Origin: Capronia americana
Lineage: Eukaryota > Ascomycota > Eurotiomycetes > Chaetothyriales > Herpotrichiellaceae
Assembly: GCA_016110215.1 (NCBI GenBank)
Contig: JADWQD010000020.1
Coordinates: forward strand, 248,001-312,000
Direction of reading: 5' to 3'
Length of the DNA: 64,000 nucleotides
The notes beneath the pieces are model-generated. The model searched no databases. It worked only from the letters and a program-made list of their open reading frames with translations, and was not told where the DNA came from. The position numbers and the translations under genes were made by a program. Shown here one piece after another: positions 57,613 through 64,000 of the stretch. Numbering within the stretch: position 1 is the stretch's first letter; each line of letters starts with the position of its first letter.

Positions 57613-58348
57613 ATTTAATACGGTCAAACCACAGTCCTTTAGTCTTGAGACAACTGTGGCATACTACGCGCATCGCAATCCCATCCCGTTCCGAGACTTG
57701 CAGTGAATCCAAGGACGAGCAAGTGTGCCAGCGGTGCAAATCAATGTTATCGTCCAGACCTTACCGAGGATTCCAAGATGTCGACGGGTTTGGCAGCGGG
57801 GGAACCTGGGCGGTTGGTCTCGGTCAGTTTCCCTGCAATGGGGTGTTTCTGTCTTGATAAGGTTTGGCTGCTTATCAGGGTGGCGGCGTGGTGGGTTAAT
57901 AATGCCGCTATCAGCCCATAGGGCCTGGGGTCTGTCCAGCCTAAAGGGAGGGTGGAGAGCAACAGGACGAGCTTGTCGTATCATGGAACAGTCTCGGCAA
58001 GTCTGGCAACAATTATTGGTTCGATGCCGCGAACTGCTTCCCCGGAATTGACACATGCCCTCGCCAGATCTAGATTCTCGTGCCTACTGTACGGTCACTT
58101 AACAGGCGCAAGCCAGCCCATGCAGCTGGACTGGTCATGATGCACCAGTGTGGACTTCGGATTGATCGTTGGCGACGGATGAACTCGACAGAGTCAGCAA
58201 AGTGAGAGTTCTAGGACTCATGCAAAGCCGCGCGGGCAATATCACGAATTGTCTAAATCCAAGGGTCCAGCTTGCAATATAAGACAAAGGTAAGTACATA
58301 GCTGCAGACTAGCTAGATGTACTAGCGGACAGCGAAAGCCGTGCAGCT
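57613..58348. other. Intergenic between regulator and amidase
   Basis: 736 bp between two minus-strand genes, including the regulator promoter. No gene seen. Confidence 0.5.
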
Positions 58349-60227
58349 TCACATTTGAACAATTTTCGAGATCAGATCCGCTGCAGCAACAGTGTCCTCG
58401 TCATGGAAGTGCTTGCCCACCACTTGGAGCGCGATAGGTGCGTCGATGTACTTCTCCGGCGAGTCTGCTCGTCAAATGCCTCCGTTAGTAATGGCTTTCT
58501 TGGAAACGATCCAGACCGTAGCAAGTCTTGAATGCAGAGCGGGAAGTTTTACTTACACTTCTTGTACTCCTCCTCGTCCTGTCTCGATCTCGGGGTATAA
58601 CTAATCTCGACAGGATCGAGTTCAGACTCTACCTTGAGTCCGGTGGGGAAGATGGCGGCGGGTTGGTCGAGGATGTTCCAGATGGCTGTGTAGAGCCAAT
58701 ATTTGCCAGTTCCCAATTGTGCGGCAGCGCCAATATAAGCAGGACACAGGATGAAATCGACGCCACGTTCTTTCATGATGCGATGATAGCTTGGGAGGGT
58801 CAGCCAAGAATCTCACGAGGGAAGGAAAGGGCATACTCGGCTCTGTAATCCTCTCGACGAACGTTCAACTCCCAATTTTCCTGAATACTGATGGGTTCCG
58901 GCTTTGACACGCTAAACGCCCACTGAGTCAAAGGGGCCACCGGCTCGCCTCCTTTGGCGAGGAGGTTCTTTTGGAACTGAGCCGCATCAGGGAAATATAG
59001 GGCAGAAAGAATGTCCCATCCGCGGGCGTGCTCGTAAGGTTCAAAATCGACCAACTTGACGCCTGCAGCCTTCAATTTGGATACCGCATGCTTTAGGGCG
59101 CGTTGTACGGGCGGGTGCGGGTGCACAATCCTGTTTGAATGGTAAGACTGGTGTTTGCGTAGAAGAAAAGGAGCAGGACCAACACTTACCCATCGTCCCA
59201 GATGACTCCGACTGTGATCTCCTCTGCCTTAAAAGGGCCGACGCTCTTCCACGGGAGAGGGACCAACGATGTTTCTTCCTCCCATGGCTCTTGGTCAAGA
59301 ACGGCCTTCTGGAACAAGGAAACATCTGCCAGGCTATTGGCGAGAGGAGAGATGACACACCGAATACTTTCCTGCCCATCTCCGGCCAGATATACTCCTT
59401 TGTAAGGATTTCGTAGAGCAGTCGTCCGAAGACCGTAGGCGCCACAGAAGGCAGCTGGGACTCGAACTGAACCTCCAATGTCAGTCCCGATTCCGATGGC
59501 CGCGCAACGGAACCCTAGTGATGCGCCTTCACCACCGCTGGAGCCGCCGGGCGTAAGACTTCGATTATATGGGTTGACGGTCGTACCGTTGATGGGGTTG
59601 CTGCAGTCGATGTGCTTTGAAATGCGTCAGCCATCAAACATTCTCTACCGGGGGTCGAAAGACGACTTGGCATACCATCAAGCTCTGCGGTTGATTGGTC
59701 CTGACGTGGAATACAGCACCGGCGGCCTTGAGACACCTGACGAGCAACGCATCCTCCTTGGGAATATTGTCGATCCAAGCAATATAGGTCGAATGACAGA
59801 TGCGCCCCTTCAACCCGACATGCTCTTTCACGGAGATAGGCACTCCATGCAAAGGCCCGACTAGCTTTCCAGTGGCTTTGAAATGGGCATCCAACTCCGC
59901 CGCCGCGCTGAGAGCATCCTCGACCATGAATTCAGTGGCAAAGTTCAACAGCTGCTGGCCAATGTGAGCACGCTTCAAGAATGCTGTCACCGTCTCGACC
60001 GCAGTGAGAGCCCCAGTCGCCATTTGAGCCACAAGGTCCACCGCATTGGTTTCAGTGATTTTCAGCTCCCGCGGAGTCAGGAGCTTGCAGGTTCGAGGGA
60101 AGGACGCCACGTTGAGCTGGTCTGGCGGAGGCAACTCCTCCGGTGGCAACAACCAAGCAGGATTGAGAGAATTCTTGGTTATCTGTCGGCATTTTTCAGC
60201 CTTGACATCCCACTCCGCCGCGACCAT
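58349..60227 (-). CDS. Amidase-signature family hydrolase (acetamidase-like)
   Basis: Five exons (60227..59676, 59614..59190, 59130..58837, 58789..58557, 58464..58349), 539 residues. Amidases of this family use a Ser-cisSer-Lys triad to cleave amide bonds. All three are visible: K134 in PISVKEHVGLKG, cis-Ser209 in TPGGSSGGEG and nucleophile Ser233 in GTDIGGSVRVPAA, with the 24-residue Ser-Ser spacing typical of the family. Further conserved blocks are RTNQPQSLM, VDFILCPAYIG and the C-terminal IALQVVGKHFHDEDTV. Intron 3 (GTATGC...CCCAAG, 47 nt) is needed to remove a stop and gives YRADYHRIMKERG. Resembles fungal general or acetamidase-type enzymes used for nitrogen. The gene is divergent from an MFS transporter, and a Zn2Cys6 gene lies downstream. 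Confidence 0.92.
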
Positions 60228-61454
60228 GATGAGAATAGGGCAGCAAAGACCGAAGTGAAGCTAGCAGATAAAGATCTTTCGGGCCTTGAGAAGGATATCA
60301 GCAGGGTAGAGATATCAAAGCAAACTGTGTGAGAACAGCTGGGAGCATAAATACTCTTGAATAGACCTTCTCTATGACTCCCTATCTCCACCTCGCACAT
60401 GATTCACCTGTGTCCAACGAGGTCAAATTGCGAGGCATCGATCAGCAGCAGACGGTGTTAGCACATACACATACTGACAACCACGACCCATGTCTGTTTC
60501 TTGATAACTCTCTGGCATCCATCACAGACGATAAGGGCGGGAGAAGACTGTCCAGTGGGGTCGATTTGCGAGGCTCTCTCCTGGGCGTTTGATGTTCTTC
60601 GCCAAGTTGGATGGCCTTTTCGGCCATGGACATATGATCAGCTAACATTCGGCCACAGCCTATGTCGGTCGTGAAGATTCCTCCGGCATCGCCGTAGTAC
60701 TTGATGATCAACGGACTCGGAAGGAGAGTTCTTGTTAGCGGAAGGCTTAGCTGGCCCCAACGGCCACTCGTTCCACCGTAAGAGGGTCCCTTATCTAACC
60801 TGAGGAAGCCCGCCTTCTTAACCGGCTGTTCTAGTCCAAGTTAAGAAATATAGAGTCCGGAGTAATTGTTATTTCCCATCTCGCAAATGCACATGAGTGG
60901 TCAGCCTTGTGTGCTCCACTCGCAAATACTGCTGATTGGCGTTTCCGCCGGGACTCCCCCGGCGGAGATTATGGCTGAAGCGGAGTTGTCCTCCAGCAGA
61001 ATGGCGCGGCATCTCTGGGCATGACCATGTTTCAACTCACGATCTTCACTTGTTGTTATCAATCCTGATATAACGCCTTGAGTTCTTCCTCGTAAACTCG
61101 TTACATTGGTCGATCCAGAACTTAAGGTGAAGATAAGCATGATACCGATGGCTCGTATTCGCTGCCTATTGGCCGGGGAAAGACGTCAAGGTAAGGCAAA
61201 TGTCTCCTAGCCATCTTTGATCGGTTTGGTTATCTGCATCTAGCTCTTTGCTACAATCTGCACCTGAATTGGGAGGACCCATTACATGGTCCTTACGGTG
61301 AGGACAGCGGCAAGGGGGTATAAAGCATAGTTGTGAGCACCGCATGTGCCCGGTGTGCAACTCCCGAGTTTCGCAAATTGTTCAGCAAGATCCTTTGCGC
61401 CTTGAGTCCCCGAGTCGCGCTTTTTGCGAGAAGCGCTTGGACAAGTGAGCCGAC
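60228..61454. other. Divergent promoter between amidase and MFS transporter
   Basis: 1.2 kb separate the two start codons. It contains a strong inverted repeat at 60944-60966. Two minus-strand frames (60442-60711 and 60901-61140) have no recognised domain and I do not call them. Confidence 0.5.
60944..60966. promoter_or_regulatory. Perfect 9-bp inverted repeat with CCG/CGG triplets
   Basis: The arms TCCGCCGGG (60944-60952) and CCCGGCGGA (60958-60966) are exact reverse complements separated by 5 bases (ACTCC). They contain CCG and CGG triplets, the half-sites usually bound by Zn2Cys6 dimers. The repeat lies about 490 nt upstream of the MFS ATG and about 720 nt upstream of the amidase ATG. It is a good candidate operator for the neighbouring Zn2Cys6 regulator (inference). 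Confidence 0.5.
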
Positions 61455-63515
61455 ATGCATTCCACCATGGCGGCATCTCCTGATTTCATTCCTGGCACGG
61501 TCCATCTGGTCGACCTCGAAGGTACCATCCACGCTCGCCATGCTGCAGGAGGCAAGAGCGACATTGTGCTCGTTCCTGCGCCGTCCGACCACCCTGACGA
61601 TCCATTGAACTGGAGTCCGCGACGGAAGTTGCTCTCGCTCACTTGCTTGTGCATGTATGTAAATCCTGGTCTGCGCCCGCAATCCTGTATGTCGTTGCTA
61701 ACCATGTTTTTGCCACGGTCAGCTATATTCTCGCCGTCGGAATTGCGTCAGCTGCCATTTATTCCGTCCTAGTGCCTATCTCAGTCGCCACAAACCTTAC
61801 TGTCGGTGACCTGAACGCTGGGACTGGGTATATGTTCTTGTTCTTCGGTTGGGGATGTCTCATTTGGCAATCTTTGGCACAACAATATGGAAAACGACCG
61901 ATATATCTGTTGTCCCTTCTGGCATCGATGGTGAGTTGAGCATTGCGAACCGAACCTAGTTTTCTTCGACCTGCTTGTTCCAGTTGTTGAAGACCTACCA
62001 TACCCCAGCTGTCGTGATCACACTGGCTAACCATCCTGAAATTGCAGGCCATCATGTTGTGGGCACCGTACACCACGAGCAATGGTCAATGGATTGCAAA
62101 CAAGATTCTCCAAGGATTCTTTGGTGCACCGATCGAATCACTGTGCGAGATATCGGTGTCGGACATTGTATGTGGCAAACCCCTTCGAAATGCTCGACTG
62201 ACAATAGATCCAGTACTTCACACACGAGCGAGGCACATACATTGGAGTTTATGCCCTATTTCTAGCCGGCAGCAACTTCTTCGCTCCCGTTATTTCAGGC
62301 TTCATCAACGACGGTCAAGGCTGGCAATGGGTCTTGGTACGCTTGCAAGCTGCTATTAAGCCATCGAGTGGGCGCTGATGATTCTCTCAGTTCTGGTGCG
62401 CAATCTTCAATGGAGGTGCCTTCGTCATCCTCTTCTTCTTTATGGAAGAGACCAACTATCATCGAAAACCCCTCCTGGCCGTGGAACCGGATGAAGCACT
62501 CCCCGACGAACAAGTCTCAGCAAACACCGAGTCTGGGCTTGAGGCATCTGCAGATCCGGAGAAGACGCCCACTGTTCAGAGTAAGGCCGGACAAGATGTG
62601 TCCGAAGGCGCCGTTCACGTGTACCAGAAGAAATCCTTCCTGCAAAAAATGGCGCTTCTGCGGAAAGAAGACCTGCAAAAGAAGAATCAGTTGAAGGGGA
62701 TGCTCCTTCGACCTCTGATCTTCTTTTCCTTTCCTGTCGTCTTCTTTTCAGGCTTCATGTACGGAGCAATCGTCTGCTATTTCAACGTCCTTAACGGCAC
62801 TGCGTCGATCATCCTGTCGGCTCCACCCTACAACTTCTCATCAAGCATGGTCGGATTGTCTTATGTCTCTTGTCTGATAGGCGTATGTCTCGGGTGAGTG
62901 GCATCCTCTGCAAGTTGCATTTGCTGCCTGATACTGACCTCGAATCTAGGGCATATTTTTCGGGTCCTATTGGTGATAAATTCATCTTGTGGAAAGCTCG
63001 GAAAAATCACGGCGTCATGGAGCCAGAGCACCGCCTGTGGCTCTACTGCGCTCTCTTGATTCTCATCCCCGGTGGCCTTCTTATCTGGGGATTGGGAGCT
63101 GCTCACCAAGTCCATTGGTTTGGGCTGATTGTCGCCATGGCCATGCTTGCTGCTTCCATTACGATAGGATGTCAACTGCCCGTCAGCTACTGCATCGATT
63201 CCTATAAAGACATAAGCGGAGATGCCATGGTGACTGTCATTTGCATCCGAAACACCATGAGTTTCGCGGTGAGCTATGGGTAAGGTTCCTCTGGGGCATC
63301 TTTTGATTGTCTTGCTAATGGCTTTTTGCAGGATCACACCATGGGTCACAAATATGGGATATCAAAATGCGTTCCTCGTGGCTGCATTCGTTGCCTTGGC
63401 CCAGACTTCTGTTTTCCTGGCGTTCATCAAGTGGGGTCGATCTCTACGAAAGGCCAGCGTGAACCGCTACTTGAAATATGTCAAGCAGATAGAAGACGAC
63501 GGTCTGATCCACTGA
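61455..63515 (+). CDS. MFS transporter (DHA1-like/HOL1-type)
   Basis: Seven exons (61455..61654, 61723..61930, 62048..62167, 62214..62336, 62391..62893, 62950..63279, 63332..63515), 555 residues, about 12 membrane segments. Features seen: the N-terminal DPLNWSPRRKL, a helix 1-2 region YILAVGIASAAIYSVLVPI, SLAQQYGKRPIYL as the A-loop signature, FTHERGTYIGVYAL after helix 5, a long acidic central loop (about 235-310), and the PPYNFSSSMVGLSYV segment common in HOL1-like transporters. The first intron contains TGCTAAC as a branch site. A second ATG at 61467 is possible. Likely a plasma-membrane exporter or importer for a small organic compound, perhaps the amidase substrate given the divergent arrangement. 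The substrate is not readable from sequence. Confidence 0.9.
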
Positions 63516-64000
63516 AGACCGCATCTTGTTATATGTACCCAGTCGGGGTCACAGTACAAGTGCAACATACAGTCGATGCTGGCGAGAGACTCCACGATCA
63601 AACGATGGTTTTGAAAAGAAGGATAAGATGCTGGTTGTGGTTGTTGACTATATCAAGAGCATAGATTTTACGATAGACCATTGTAATACATCGCTATACC
63701 GCTGGTCTTGTCCGGGCAGAGACGCATCCAGGCACTGCTCGGAGAATGTATTAGCCAACGCCGTGACTGAGCAGTATCAGCGATATGCCAACAGCTTTGG
63801 AATATAGAGCTTCCCGTCAGAAGCAAAGGGATAGATCGGATAGACGAGTGATAAACATGTTCTTCCCATCAGACGTCGGCGGTTCGCTGTCACGCTGGAG
63901 AGGTGAAAGGAGCACTTTTACGTGCGCCCAAGTATTCACATAACCTCCACTTACATTGCCCTTTGTCCTCGAGAAACATGGAGTCAAGGAGCGGACAGAA
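63516..64000. other. Right-edge non-coding stretch
   Basis: 485 bp downstream of the MFS gene. A 93-codon plus-strand frame here has no recognised domain, and no gene is supported before the window ends. Confidence 0.5.

Noticed and set aside
60442..60711. 89-codon minus-strand frame (contains YYGDAGGIFTTD) in the amidase-MFS promoter.
   Set aside because: Could be a relic, but no family is recognised and no splice partner is found.

Overview
The window reads as nuclear DNA of a filamentous ascomycete (Pezizomycotina). Protein-coding genes are split by very short GT-AG introns, mostly 47-62 nt. Gene spacing is moderate. The content mixes housekeeping genes with typical filamentous-fungal accessory families: Zn2Cys6 regulators, P450s, HET and NB-ARC proteins, and MFS transporters. 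I would guess a Eurotiomycete/Chaetothyriales-like genome, but the sequence alone does not fix the species. I see 25 supported protein genes and one broken one. I found no rRNA, CRISPR array or convincing tRNA, and no intact transposon. Most exon joins below were worked out by hand from splice sites, reading frame and family conservation, and every multi-exon model given sums to a whole number of codons.

Layout. 1.3-7.3 kb: F-box/LRR protein (+) and sterol O-acyltransferase (-). 7.7-12.4 kb: a minus-strand trio of Rieske oxygenase, NAD(P)H quinone reductase-like flavoprotein and Zn2Cys6 regulator. The two enzyme promoters carry the same 9-mer at the same distance from the ATG. 12.7-15.4 kb: AP-1 gamma-adaptin (+). 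16.8-18.4 kb: P450 (+). 18.5-24.0 kb, minus strand: an unknown protein, an SLC35F6-type transporter and a small single-pass membrane protein. 24.7-29.0 kb, minus strand: pantothenate kinase, a cysteine-rich surface protein and a quinone oxidoreductase. 29.5-33.6 kb: Cms1-like ribosome biogenesis factor (+), nucleoside deaminase (+) and the DEAD-box helicase Dbp8 (-). 35.7-38.6 kb: sterol glucosyltransferase-like protein (+). 39.3-46.0 kb: P450 (-), CocE/S15-type hydrolase (+) and MFS anion:cation symporter-like permease (-). 46-48.8 kb: gene-poor, with a frameshifted GNAT relic. 48.8-55.5 kb: CorA-like membrane protein (+) and a large NLR/STAND protein (+). 55.9-63.5 kb: Zn2Cys6 regulator (-), amidase (-) and MFS transporter (+).

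How genes may work together. Two modules look like small catabolic clusters with a local regulator: Rieske/flavoprotein/Zn2Cys6 and Zn2Cys6/amidase/MFS. The second has a perfect 9-bp inverted repeat with CCG/CGG triplets inside its divergent promoter. The most unusual object is the 1407-residue NLR. It has an N-terminal alpha/beta-hydrolase-like domain whose nucleophile position is Lys, a central NB-ARC with intact P-loop and Walker B, and a short HET-like module inside the C-terminal half, followed by a helical-repeat-like region. HET domains in fungal NLRs usually sit at the N-terminus, so this order deserves checking.
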